59,819 nucleotides of DNA, from positions 1-59,819 of the forward strand of contig NZ_MXAV01000027.1 in assembly GCF_002847505.1 (NCBI RefSeq), written 5' to 3'. Numbering within the stretch: the first letter of the stretch is position 1; each line of letters starts with the position of its first letter. The position numbers and the translations under genes were made by a program. This document shows, one piece after another, positions 8,230 through 15,671 of this stretch. The DNA comes from Acidithiobacillus marinus (lineage in GTDB: Bacteria > Pseudomonadota > Gammaproteobacteria > Acidithiobacillales > Acidithiobacillaceae). The notes under the pieces are model-generated. The model saw only the letters and a program-made list of their open reading frames with translations. It was not told the DNA's origin and did not search any database.

Positions 8230-9303
8230 ATGGCCGCCATAGAGAAGCGCACCGCCAGCGACGGCACCACGTCCTATAGGGTGAAGGTCAGACTACGGGG
8301 CCAGCCTGTCCAGTCCGCCACCTTCGCCAGTCTGACGAAGGCCAAACAATGGGCCACCCAGACCGAAGCCGCCATAAGGGAAGGTCGGCACTTCAAAACG
8401 TCTGAGGCCAAGCGTCACACTTTGGTGGAGGCCATCGAGCGATACGAACGGGAGAACCTGCAAGGTATGCGGGCCAAGGATGCCAGAAAACAGCATCTTG
8501 ATTACTGGAAGGCCGAACTAGGCACTCTATCCCTTGCGGACGTAACCCCTGCCGCCGTGAAGCAGAAACTAGCCCAGCTTGCCGACAATCCCAGCGAGCG
8601 CACCGGGAGGCCGCGTAGTGCTTCGACGCTGAACCATTACCGCCAAGCGCTGGCGTCTGTACTCACGGAAGCCGTAAAAGATTGGGAATGGCTGGAAGCA
8701 TCGCCTATGGTCAAGGTCGGCAAGAAAGCAGAGCCAAGGGGCCGCGTGCGCTACCTGTCAGACGATGAGCGCGAACGCCTGCTATTAGCCTGCAAAGAAT
8801 CCGCCAATGATGATTTATATCTTGCCGTGCTGCTGGCGCTGACCACTGGCGGCAGGCAAGCCGAGACAATGGGCGCGTCATGGTCACAGGTAGACTTGAG
8901 CCGGGCCACCTTGCAGCTTGAGGAAACGAAGAACGGCAGCCGCCGCGCTTTGCACTTGGTCGGTCCCGTGCTGGATATGCTCAAGGAGCGGGCCAAGGTG
9001 CGCCGGATAGATACGGGCTTGCTGTTCCCAAGCAAGGTGAATCCTAAGCAGCCTGTAGACCTTCGTACCCCTTGGGAAAACGCACTCAAGGCGGCAGGCA
9101 TCGAGGGCTTCCACTGGCACGACCTGCGCCATACGTTCGCCAGCATGGCCGCTATGAACGGGGCCAGCCTGCCCGAACTCGCCGCGTTACTCGGTCATAA
9201 GACCTTGGCAATGGTCCAGAGATACGCGCACTTGTCGCCTCAGCATACCGCTTCACTGGCGGAACGGGTCGCCGCCCAGATGGTGGGTGGGGGTGCGGCA
9301 TGA
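8230..9303 (+). CDS. Site-specific tyrosine recombinase (element integrase)
   Basis: 357-residue integrase catalysing integration and excision at tRNA-Lys. An arm-binding N-terminal part (AAIEKRTASDGTTSYRVKVR) and SAM-like core (about 60-165) precede the catalytic domain. Catalytic arginine lies in TTGGRQAETMGASW, then HDLRHTFAS supplies His and Arg, LLGHKT the second His, and MVQRYAHLS the nucleophilic Tyr, all intact. The ATG at 8230 follows the leader peptide by one base. Longer in-frame starts upstream overlap the leader and hairpin region and look less likely. The final codons overlap the next gene (ATGATG at 9300). Confidence 0.95.
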   Translation: MAAIEKRTASDGTTSYRVKVRLRGQPVQSATFASLTKAKQWATQTEAAIREGRHFKTSEAKRHTLVEAIERYERENLQGMRAKDARKQHLDYWKAELGTLSLADVTPAAVKQKLAQLADNPSERTGRPRSASTLNHYRQALASVLTEAVKDWEWLEASPMVKVGKKAEPRGRVRYLSDDERERLLLACKESANDDLYLAVLLALTTGGRQAETMGASWSQVDLSRATLQLEETKNGSRRALHLVGPVLDMLKERAKVRRIDTGLLFPSKVNPKQPVDLRTPWENALKAAGIEGFHWHDLRHTFASMAAMNGASLPELAALLGHKTLAMVQRYAHLSPQHTASLAERVAAQMVGGGAA

Positions 9304-10187
9304 TGCGCGAACTCACTCAAGAGCAAACGGAAGCCTTAGCCATTGCAGAGAAATGGGAAAAAAGGGTTTCCGAAGAAATCGCCGCCGCCACCATAGAACC
9401 ATACTGCCCTACTGAAGCCGAGCGGCAAGAATTCGCCCAAGCCTTCGAGCGTGCCCACGAAGCAGGGGAAATATCTGACAAGGATTTTGCCCGCGCCCGC
9501 ATTGAAGGAACGCTTGCACGGTGGCAATTGGAAGCATGGGAAGCGGCAGGCAAGCCCGAACCTGTGCCCGACAACATCACGGACGGCAGGCCGCCAATAG
9601 AAAGTGTTGGCGTGCCCGTTGTGGATAAAGCCCTACAGTATATCAACATGCCCGCGCATGTATTCCTGCGTAATGTTGCCTATCTGCTGAACGAGAGCGA
9701 CGACGCCCTAGAGATTGCCGAGCGCCGGGCCAAGGATTGCGATAAGGCCGCCCGACTACTCAAGGAAGCCGCCGCGTTGCTCAGGGAAGCCGATAACGAA
9801 CCGCTAGCCCGTAACGTGGAAGCATTGGCACCGTGGGCAGAGCGTGGCAAGTATGGGCGTGTGTATCCCGCCGGGCTGTCCGGGCGGCACATGCACGCAA
9901 GCCAGCACGGGGATGCTCTATCCGCTGCGTTTGCAGGGAAGCGAGGCACGCCCAGCCGTAAAGGGGCTATTGTTCGCGCCTTGGCGGGGTGTTTCACCGT
10001 TGACGGGCCTTTTGTTGAAGCAGGGGGATTTACCATCATCGCCAGAATAGCCAATCTCTGCGAGCTGGGCACTACGCCAAACTTTGTCCGCTCAGTGATG
10101 GAGCAGTCAAAGCGCACGGCAGAACCCAAGCCGGAGCCGCGACGGGATAGCAGCATAATCGGGCTATTGTCCAAACCTAAAATATAA
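9300..10187 (+). CDS. Element protein of unknown function (295 aa)
   Basis: No family recognised. The protein is rich in Glu, Ala and Arg. Its N-terminal 75 residues and a central segment (about 135-185, EIAERRAKDCDKAARLLKEA) should form long helices, possibly coiled coil, and the C-terminal part is more mixed (FTVDGPFVEAGGFTIIARI). No signal peptide or membrane helix. The ATG overlaps the integrase stop, so it is co-translated with the recombinase, and a hairpin (10216-10231) follows it. It could be a directionality or replication accessory protein, but nothing in the sequence proves that. Confidence 0.7.
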   Translation: MMRELTQEQTEALAIAEKWEKRVSEEIAAATIEPYCPTEAERQEFAQAFERAHEAGEISDKDFARARIEGTLARWQLEAWEAAGKPEPVPDNITDGRPPIESVGVPVVDKALQYINMPAHVFLRNVAYLLNESDDALEIAERRAKDCDKAARLLKEAAALLREADNEPLARNVEALAPWAERGKYGRVYPAGLSGRHMHASQHGDALSAAFAGKRGTPSRKGAIVRALAGCFTVDGPFVEAGGFTIIARIANLCELGTTPNFVRSVMEQSKRTAEPKPEPRRDSSIIGLLSKPKI

Positions 10188-10215
10188 TCGCCTTTTTTAC
10201 CCACTAAATATTTTA

Positions 10216-10231
10216 GCCCCTTTTTTGGGGC
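10216..10231 (+). terminator. Possible terminator or attenuator hairpin
   Basis: GCCCC and GGGGC enclose six T residues, and the right arm is followed by CATTTCC. A second short inverted repeat (GCCGC-AAATC-GCGGC) lies just before the next Shine-Dalgarno. The weak T tract makes partial attenuation between the integrase and replication modules more likely than full termination. Confidence 0.35.
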
Positions 10232-10306
10232 ATTTCCGTTTATAGGCTTCCGTTTTTTAGCCTTTGCCCATCGCCGCAAATCGCGGCAACTTTGGAGCAA
10301 AGACAA

Positions 10307-10525
10307 ATGCAAGATTTACCCGATTACAAATCAGTGAAGCAGTTTTCAGAATGTCACCCGGCTTTCCCTATTGGCGGACTCAGAAGCGCGATATTTTGGA
10401 AGGGCGACGAACTCGAAGCCGCCGGAGCCATCGCCCGGCTGGGGCGTAGAGTCTTGATTAATGAACCTGTATTCCTGCGCTTTGTGCAGGATGGCGGCCT
10501 GCGGAACATCCGGGGGGCAGCATGA
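10307..10525 (+). CDS. Small helix-turn-helix protein, excisionase/AlpA-like candidate
   Basis: 72-residue protein. The pattern KSVKQFSECHPAFPIGGLR, then a short linker and GAIARLGRRVLINEPVFLRFV, is that of small winged or MerR-type HTH proteins found beside integrases and primases in islands. GGAG lies 9 bases before the ATG at 10307; an earlier ATG at 10292 lacks a site. It is the best candidate for the recombination directionality factor of this element, or for a regulator of the replication operon that it heads. Its stop overlaps the next start (ATGA). Confidence 0.7.
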   Translation: MQDLPDYKSVKQFSECHPAFPIGGLRSAIFWKGDELEAAGAIARLGRRVLINEPVFLRFVQDGGLRNIRGAA

Positions 10526-10860
10526 GTGCCGGGCTTTGGTTTAGCGGTGATACCGCCATTGCGTGGACGTGCCGGGAGTTAATCAAGGGCCGCACCATAT
10601 CCCATGCCGATGAAATCGCCGAAGTTGGCGCGTGGAGACTGGGCGCGATAATCCACGTTTTACGGACACGTTATAAATGGCCGATTACCACCGAGCGCCG
10701 GGGTGTCGAGCGTATCGCGTACTATCGGCTAGGCCGGAGCGCCGAACCGCTGAAACTTCCGAAAAGCGCAAGGGAAGGCGACGCCGCAAACGCCGCCAAG
10801 GATACCGAAAGCAAGCAGGCAACCACCCAAGAGCAGGGGGGAAACCATGCAGAAGCATAG
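10522..10860 (+). CDS. Winged-helix-like DNA-binding protein
   Basis: 112 residues. The segment ISHADEIAEVGAWRLGAIIH and following LRTRYKWPITTERR-IAYYRL resembles the small helix-turn-helix domain used by phage and island proteins, where a recognition helix and wing end in a Tyr-rich strand. The C-terminal 40 residues are low complexity, rich in Lys/Glu/Ala/Gln, and probably disordered. Overlaps the preceding and following genes. Possibly a replication initiator accessory or repressor. Confidence 0.6.
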   Translation: MSAGLWFSGDTAIAWTCRELIKGRTISHADEIAEVGAWRLGAIIHVLRTRYKWPITTERRGVERIAYYRLGRSAEPLKLPKSAREGDAANAAKDTESKQATTQEQGGNHAEA

Positions 10861-10951
10861 CACATACAAGCAGATACGCCACAACCTAGCCCGCATGTTC
10901 TGGAGCCTGCGGAAGCTGCGCCGGGCTATGGGGGTGCAACATGGCAAATAA
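10847..10951 (+). CDS. 34-residue basic peptide in replication operon
   Basis: Frame MQKHSTYKQIRHNLARMFW... ends in GVQHGK, with a G6 Shine-Dalgarno 5 bases before the ATG. It overlaps the preceding gene by 14 bases and the following Toprim gene by 11, so it fills the only gap in the operon. The peptide is strongly basic and amphipathic (IRHNLARMFWSLRKLRRAM), consistent with nucleic-acid or membrane contact. It may simply couple translation of the Toprim protein. Confidence 0.45.
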   Translation: MQKHSTYKQIRHNLARMFWSLRKLRRAMGVQHGK

Positions 10952-11840
10952 CCCCATTGCAGCCTTTCGTGAAGCCTTGGCGTCTGCTGGTGTAATCCTT
11001 CACCCGTCCGAAACAATCCGCGCTGATGGTGTCTTGCATCGCGCCAGAAGTGCCGACGATAGGCCCGGTAAAGTGTCCTGCTGGTATCGTTTGCACCTTG
11101 ACGCGCCCATTGCTGGCGCTGGTGGCTCTTGGAAGTCCGGGGCTTCCGTGCGCTGGTGCAGTAAGAGAGAATCAGCACTCACCGCCAAGGAACGCGCCGA
11201 ACTCGCCGCCCGTATCCTGCGGGAACGTGCCGAAGCTCAGGCCGAACAAGAAGCCCGTTACCGTAACGCTTCCGAGCGTGCCGCCCGTATCTGGGCAGCT
11301 TCAGCGCCAGCCGACGCCATGCACCCATATTTGCAGCGCAAGGGCATACAGCCAGGTATTAGCCGCCAGTCTGGGCCTGCATTGGTTCTGCCTGTTCAGG
11401 GCTACGCCGGGAAACTTTGGGGCTTGCAATTCATCCAGCCGGACGGCGGCAAACGCTTTCTATCCGGCATGAAAAAATCAGGCTGTTTTATCCGCACCGC
11501 TGACATGCCCGCACCTGATACCCGGCTGATAATCTGCGAAGGCTGGGCGACGGGCCAAACCTTGGCGGCACTCAGCCCGGGGGCTTGTGTTATCAGTGCA
11601 CTGGATGCAGGCAATTTGCAGGCCGTGGCAACCGAAGCCCGCCGCCTGTTCCCTGCGCTGGATATGGTAATTGCTGCGGACTTGGGCGAAGTCGGTTTAT
11701 CCAAAGCCAAGGCCGCTGCTATTGCAGCCCGTGCCCGCTGGATATGGCCCAGACTGCCCGCTGATGCACCTGCATGGGTAAATGATTTTAACGATTGGCA
11801 CACATGGCGGAAATCTCAGCGGCAGGGGGTGGCGTCATGA
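10941..11840 (+). CDS. Toprim-domain protein, P4/TraC-type primase relative
   Basis: 299 residues. An N-terminal region (1-125) precedes the Toprim domain (about 190-290). LIICEGWATGQTLAAL holds the conserved Glu near residue 198, and MVIAADLGEVG stands where relatives have the metal-binding AADxD. The C-terminal FNDW matches the usual DFND end. The second acidic motif therefore reads D-L-G-E rather than the common D-N-D, which may alter metal binding. Paired with the helicase downstream, it likely makes primers for element replication. No zinc-binding CHC2 motif is visible. Confidence 0.8.
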   Translation: MANNPIAAFREALASAGVILHPSETIRADGVLHRARSADDRPGKVSCWYRLHLDAPIAGAGGSWKSGASVRWCSKRESALTAKERAELAARILRERAEAQAEQEARYRNASERAARIWAASAPADAMHPYLQRKGIQPGISRQSGPALVLPVQGYAGKLWGLQFIQPDGGKRFLSGMKKSGCFIRTADMPAPDTRLIICEGWATGQTLAALSPGACVISALDAGNLQAVATEARRLFPALDMVIAADLGEVGLSKAKAAAIAARARWIWPRLPADAPAWVNDFNDWHTWRKSQRQGVAS

Positions 11841-13285
11841 GCTGGGCCGACGATATACCGCCATTGGAAGCATACGACGAGTTCGAGCCATCACCGCCGC
11901 GCCTGTCCGTTGTGCAGGATACTGGGACTGCTGACGATGTTCTGCCGGAATCGGAACCCGCCGTAAACATCCCAACCGTGGACGTGGCCGGAGTCTGGGA
12001 CAACCCCAGCCCTGAGCCGGATTTTGTCTGGGATAAATATATCCCGCGTGGGCATGTTTGCCTGTTATCTGGGCATGGTGGAAGTGGCAAGAGTACCGCC
12101 GCGCTTCAACTATGTGTTGCAGTGGCAATGGGTTTGCCGTTGTTCGGTGTCCCGACGACGCAAGGCCCTGTTGTGTTCTTCTCAGGTGAAGATGCAGGGC
12201 CAATCCTGCGCCATCGTCTCGCTGGCATCTGTCACAACCTGAACGTCAACCCGCATCTTCTGGCGGAGCGTTTGACAGTACTGGATGCCACCAGCGAGCC
12301 TGTTTTATATCGAGAGCTTGCGGAGTTTGGGCGGCACACCTTGGAACCTGCGCCCGTGTTCCACCGACTGGCGGAAATACTCACCGAGCGCCAGCCCGCG
12401 TTGTGCGTGGTGGATAACGCAAGCGACGCATACGAGGCCAACGAAAACGACAGGGCGCAAGTGCGGGCTTTCGTTCGTGGGCTGGCATCGCTGGGCCGCC
12501 AAGGAAGCAACCCTGCAATCATGTTGCTTACCCATACACCCAAGGCCAGCGTAAGGGGTGGCGGAGAGTCATACAGCGGCAGCACGGCATGGCATAACTC
12601 AGCACGCGCCCGCCTGAGTCTGGCACCGGACAGGGACGACACCAGCCGCGTTGTGCTGAGTCTGGATAAAATGAACCTTGCACCCATGACTGCGGAACCG
12701 TTGCGCCTTGCCCGGACAATGGGCGGGGTGCTGGTGCTGGATGAGCCTACCCACGACGCGGCAGGCGAACCAACCGAGCCACCACAAACGGCGCTGCTGC
12801 GAGTGCTGGGCGACTTTAACCACCGTGGCGAGCATGTATCAGCCGAGCAGTCAGCGCACACCAACGCATGGAAGCTATGCCGCCCAGAGCCATCATTCCC
12901 TAAGCGGGCATTCCCTGTTGCCGGGCCGTTGTTTGCCACTCTCCGCCAAATGGAACGCGACGGGCTTATTGAGAAAGGCACCTACGTCAACGCCTACCGG
13001 AAAGACAGGCAGGAATGGTTACTCACCGCCAAAGGATGGGATGCAATCGGGGAATCTGCGCCAACCGCGCCAACCGCGCCAACGTATGGGGATGGCGCAC
13101 TTGACGCAGACAGCACCAGCGTTGCGCCAACCGCGCCAACGTATGGTGCAGGGGGTATGGGGGATTTTTTAGCGCAAGACGTTGGCGCAAATCTTCCCGA
13201 TTCACCCTTGGCGGAAAAATCAGTCTGTCCACGTTGCGACGGTGAAGGGTGCGGGTTCTGCCAGCCAGAAGGGGCTAGCCAATGA
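11837..13285 (+). CDS. RepA-like hexameric helicase / AAA_25 ATPase
   Basis: 482 residues. RecA-fold ATPase with Walker A GHGGSGKST (about 79-87), GEDAGPILRHR, and Walker B LCVVDN (about 188-194), then a TPKAS region and an arginine-rich stretch, as in the RSF1010 RepA family. A winged-helix-like part (about 330-400) follows, then an Ala/Pro/Thr repeat coded by the iterons at 13058-13141, and a CPRCDGEGCGFC zinc-type knuckle near 465-476. The ATG at 11837 overlaps the Toprim stop and has an AGGGGG 9 bases upstream. Expected role: unwinding DNA at the element origin. Confidence 0.88.
   Translation: MSWADDIPPLEAYDEFEPSPPRLSVVQDTGTADDVLPESEPAVNIPTVDVAGVWDNPSPEPDFVWDKYIPRGHVCLLSGHGGSGKSTAALQLCVAVAMGLPLFGVPTTQGPVVFFSGEDAGPILRHRLAGICHNLNVNPHLLAERLTVLDATSEPVLYRELAEFGRHTLEPAPVFHRLAEILTERQPALCVVDNASDAYEANENDRAQVRAFVRGLASLGRQGSNPAIMLLTHTPKASVRGGGESYSGSTAWHNSARARLSLAPDRDDTSRVVLSLDKMNLAPMTAEPLRLARTMGGVLVLDEPTHDAAGEPTEPPQTALLRVLGDFNHRGEHVSAEQSAHTNAWKLCRPEPSFPKRAFPVAGPLFATLRQMERDGLIEKGTYVNAYRKDRQEWLLTAKGWDAIGESAPTAPTAPTYGDGALDADSTSVAPTAPTYGAGGMGDFLAQDVGANLPDSPLAEKSVCPRCDGEGCGFCQPEGASQ
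13058..13188. repeat. GCGCCAAC iteron cluster in helicase gene
   Basis: Three tandem 9-bp units GCGCCAACC/G at 13058-13084, two more at 13124-13141, and an inverted copy GTTGGCGC at 13181-13188. They code for repeated Pro-Thr-Ala in the helicase. Replication origins of small plasmids often have such iterons, so this may be the element origin; it could also be simple coding-repeat expansion. Confidence 0.5.
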
Positions 13286-13599
13286 AAACCGAGAACGTTG
13301 TCATTTTGTGGGACTACTCGCCAGCTAAGGGCGTGCATAACGTCCTTTTGGCGGAGCGAGGCAACTACCCACAAAGATTTTCAGACGGGGCCGTATATTC
13401 CGACTGGCGGGAACGGGGCGGCTTGTCGGTAGTCTTTGGCATGAAGCGCCGGAAATCCGCCCCAGCCGTAACCCCTGCATATATGGCGGCATGGGCGAAA
13501 CTGTTTGCCCGCACCCCCGACGAACTGGAAGCCGAACGACAGGCCCGGAAGCCAGCACCAGCACCACAGCCACCGGGCAGCCGTGGAACAGTAAAATAG
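13282..13599 (+). CDS. Element protein of unknown function (105 aa)
   Basis: No family recognised. Starts MKTENVVILWDYSPAKGVHN, with a mixed alpha/beta-like first half. The second half is Ala/Glu/Arg-rich and ends in a Pro-rich tail (KPAPAPQPPG). Its ATG overlaps the helicase stop. Last gene of the rightward replication operon. No membrane segment or metal motif. Confidence 0.6.
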   Translation: MKTENVVILWDYSPAKGVHNVLLAERGNYPQRFSDGAVYSDWRERGGLSVVFGMKRRKSAPAVTPAYMAAWAKLFARTPDELEAERQARKPAPAPQPPGSRGTVK

Positions 13600-14175
13600 T
13601 GGAAATTGCTGGAACCGCCAAAGGCAACCCAAAGGCAACCGCCATCCTCACCACTGGCGGCACCTCCAAGGCCAAAGGCAAACGCTCAGCAAGGCTCTTT
13701 CCTTGCCCTGTGCTGCATTCTACGGCATAGGGTGCGGCCACCGTACCACTCACACGGAAAAACGCCTTAAACGCGCCCGTCATCGTGACCGCTGATAGTC
13801 AGCATTGGCAGACATTACAGCCCCATGATGGACGGATGGTGGACGTCTGTATGAATTTTGCTCACGTCCTGATGACGCAAAGTGGCAGGTGTGGTTGCAC
13901 CCTGCCACCACAAAAAAAGTGGCCGGGCAAGTAGCCAGTGGCCGCCACAAAAAAAAGAGGTCGCGCCCTAGTCGCACCCTGCAACCATAAAAAAGGCTGG
14001 TGCTGTTACTGCGTAACGACACACTGACTAACTGCCCCGTGGGGCACTCATGGGACACTCAGGGGCAAAAAACGGGAGTTATTCACAATCAACAGGAAAC
14101 AGCGCCAGCGTGTAAGGCTCTGTTTTTATAGTCGTATTTATTGCCCGTTTATTGCGGAGTGTGCAACGTCCCTGC
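13600..14175. other. Non-coding right end of the tRNA-Lys element
   Basis: No convincing gene. It holds AAAGGCAACC direct repeats near 13620-13640, an A-rich hairpin (GCCAC-CACAAAAAAA-GTGGC, about 13904-13923) that could terminate the replication operon, and the integrase arm sites near the attachment site. An antisense frame over the tRNA remnant is not a gene. Confidence 0.6.
14033..14067. promoter_or_regulatory. Right integrase arm-site array
   Basis: TGCCCC at 14033, then GGGGCA at 14041, GGGACA at 14052 and GGGGCA at 14062, spaced 11 and 10 bp. The block 14040-14062 matches 7859-7881 at 19 of 23 positions. This pairing at both ends supports binding sites for the integrase or a partner. 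Confidence 0.6.
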
Positions 14176-14224
14176 CCTTTTAAGCCGTGGGTCGCGGGTT
14201 CGAATCCCGCCGTTCCCACCATTA
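14176..14224 (+). repeat. attR, 49-bp tRNA-Lys remnant
   Basis: Perfect copy of 7765-7813, holding the tRNA 3' half without a 5' half, so it is not a functional tRNA. It marks the right boundary of the element, 34 bases before the end of the sulfotransferase gene. Confidence 0.95.
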
Positions 14225-14257
14225 TGAAAAGCATCATAAAACCATCAGCTAGGCTCT

Positions 14258-15190
14258 TCACCACGAAGACCGTAGTGACGGCATTTTTTCGCCCAGTAGA
14301 TTTTCCAGCTTATCCAGATCGGGAGCGTAAATGTCTTGCAGATATTGCCGCGCTGCTGGATCTATCTGGGGTTTTTTAGCGGCTTTGAGGATCAGGTTCT
14401 GATAAAGCCACCACTGCATTTTACGCGGTATGAAATGATAGCCAATCCAGCGGGCCAGGGGGCTGGAGGCACAACGACGGGACCAGTTCCCTCTGGGGGC
14501 TTTGAAGCCGTTGTGAACCTCATCGACGTCTATTTCACGAAAGGGCTGCGGGTCTATCCGCAGGTGCGCGGCCACCCGCTCTAGAGTCTGTTCGGGCGCA
14601 TTGACCAGATCCTCAAATTGCAGAACCAGAACCTGGTCACGGCCAAAAGTGTGGAGATAACGCTGTACCTGATCGTGGTAAAGACCAAGATCTACGTACA
14701 TATGCGAAACGCCCCAACCCTTTTGGGGCTGGGCAAAATCATCTTGCAGTAACTCCACCGAGAAGGGTTGGTCCACAAGACCTTCACGGAAATCCATCAG
14801 ATAGTGGGAATGAGCGCGGCTGACGGGATCGCGCAAGAGCATGATGATGCGCGCATTCGGGGCGACGGCGTGGATGCGTTCCGCGGCCTGGGGATACCAG
14901 ATATTGGAGGTGCTGGCATCGCCGATAGCCGCAAAACTCGCCGCATTCTCGTAAAGCTGGAGGTAGGCTTTCGTATCGTTCAGGTGTTCAATTAAGTGTT
15001 TGCGTTCAGGTTTGGGTTGAATCTGGGCAAAATAATGCGGTTCCTTGAAGGCAGGTAAGAATACCTCGGGATGTTTCTGAAGGTGGCGATATAATGAGGT
15101 TGTACCGCCTTTCACTGTTCCGGTAATGAAGAAATTGGGCCAAAGAGGAGTATTGAGTAGCTCCGCATGCTGAGGGACTGAACTGGACAA
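14258..15190 (-). CDS. Sulfotransferase-family protein
   Basis: 310-residue cytosolic-type sulfotransferase moving sulfate from PAPS to an unknown acceptor. The 5'-phosphosulfate loop TGTVKGGTTSLYRHL (about 23-37) and the 3'-phosphate motif LLRDPVSRAHSHY (about 118-130) are both clear. The start is TTG at 15190, with AAGGAG 5 bases upstream and no better ATG nearby. Chromosomal gene just outside the tRNA-Lys element. Candidate acceptors in such organisms include polysaccharides and lipids, which the sequence does not settle. Confidence 0.85.
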   Translation of the reverse strand: MSSSVPQHAELLNTPLWPNFFITGTVKGGTTSLYRHLQKHPEVFLPAFKEPHYFAQIQPKPERKHLIEHLNDTKAYLQLYENAASFAAIGDASTSNIWYPQAAERIHAVAPNARIIMLLRDPVSRAHSHYLMDFREGLVDQPFSVELLQDDFAQPQKGWGVSHMYVDLGLYHDQVQRYLHTFGRDQVLVLQFEDLVNAPEQTLERVAAHLRIDPQPFREIDVDEVHNGFKAPRGNWSRRCASSPLARWIGYHFIPRKMQWWLYQNLILKAAKKPQIDPAARQYLQDIYAPDLDKLENLLGEKMPSLRSSW

Positions 15191-15318
15191 ATCAACTCCT
15201 TATCTGAAGATTGAACACAACTTCTCCCGCCAGGGAATTCGGGACTGCTGAGAGTATAGCAGATTGAGGCTCAAACTCAGGTAAGGTATGGAGCAGAATG
15301 CGTGTCCAGGCTGATGCT

Positions 15319-15528
15319 TCAGGATAAATTTCGGGTCATGATCCGTAAGTAAGCCTTTTGCGCACCGGTGCTCAAATCTTCTACCTCATGCAAACGTGCT
15401 CTAATCCAGGCATCAGCTTTTTCGGCATTGCCTTTACAGGTGATCAGGCAGCGCCAGTCTTTTTCGCTGATGCCATAATGCTGCAAAATGGTACTTTCAG
15501 ACGCTGCAGATTTCGTGATTGGCTGCAT
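15319..15528 (-). CDS. Small hypothetical protein (69 aa)
   Basis: No family recognised. From the ATG at 15528 the protein reads MQPITKSAASESTILQHYGI and continues into a helical stretch with two cysteines (DWRCLITCKG) and a basic end. The frame can be extended to a TTG at 15576, but that start lacks a Shine-Dalgarno. Stands alone between the sulfotransferase and a LysR regulator. Moderate coding character only. Confidence 0.45.
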   Translation of the reverse strand: MQPITKSAASESTILQHYGISEKDWRCLITCKGNAEKADAWIRARLHEVEDLSTGAQKAYLRIMTRNLS

Positions 15529-15671
15529 AACAAATTGACCCCGCTGTGTTTTTGAAAATAAAGATGCGACTTTCAAAGAGCTTAAAGGATTGGGTAGTCA
15601 AACCCTAACGATAATTATTAACGGGGATATCGATTCCGTGGAGAAGCAGCAGTTCGCCAATGCCCTTTGAT

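Larger units (their letters stand above)
7765..14224. mobile_element. Integrative element in tRNA-Lys
   Basis: Bounded by perfect 49-bp direct repeats of the tRNA 3' end (7765-7813 and 14176-14224), giving an excised size of about 6.41 kb. All genes point rightward and mostly overlap: leader peptide, tyrosine integrase, unknown 295-residue protein, HTH protein, winged-helix protein, 34-residue peptide, Toprim protein, RepA-like helicase, 105-residue protein. No capsid, terminase, conjugation or relaxase gene is present. The layout suggests a minimal replicating integrative element, phage satellite or integrated cryptic plasmid. Identical repeats and intact frames suggest recent and perhaps still excisable insertion. 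Confidence 0.9.

Noticed and set aside
13058-13141. CRISPR array
   Set aside because: Units are only 9 bp, tandem without spacers of constant length, and coding.
14176-14224. Second tRNA-Lys gene
   Set aside because: Only the 3' half is present; there is no acceptor 5' strand or D arm.
14079-14264. Leftward ORF containing VGTAGFEPATHGLK
   Set aside because: This peptide is the antisense translation of the tRNA-Lys remnant in attR, a common annotation artefact.
15539-15670. Rightward fragment ending in DIDSVEKQQFANAL
   Set aside because: 43 codons with plausible composition but no start codon or Shine-Dalgarno; it may be the end of a lost gene, but I cannot support a feature.
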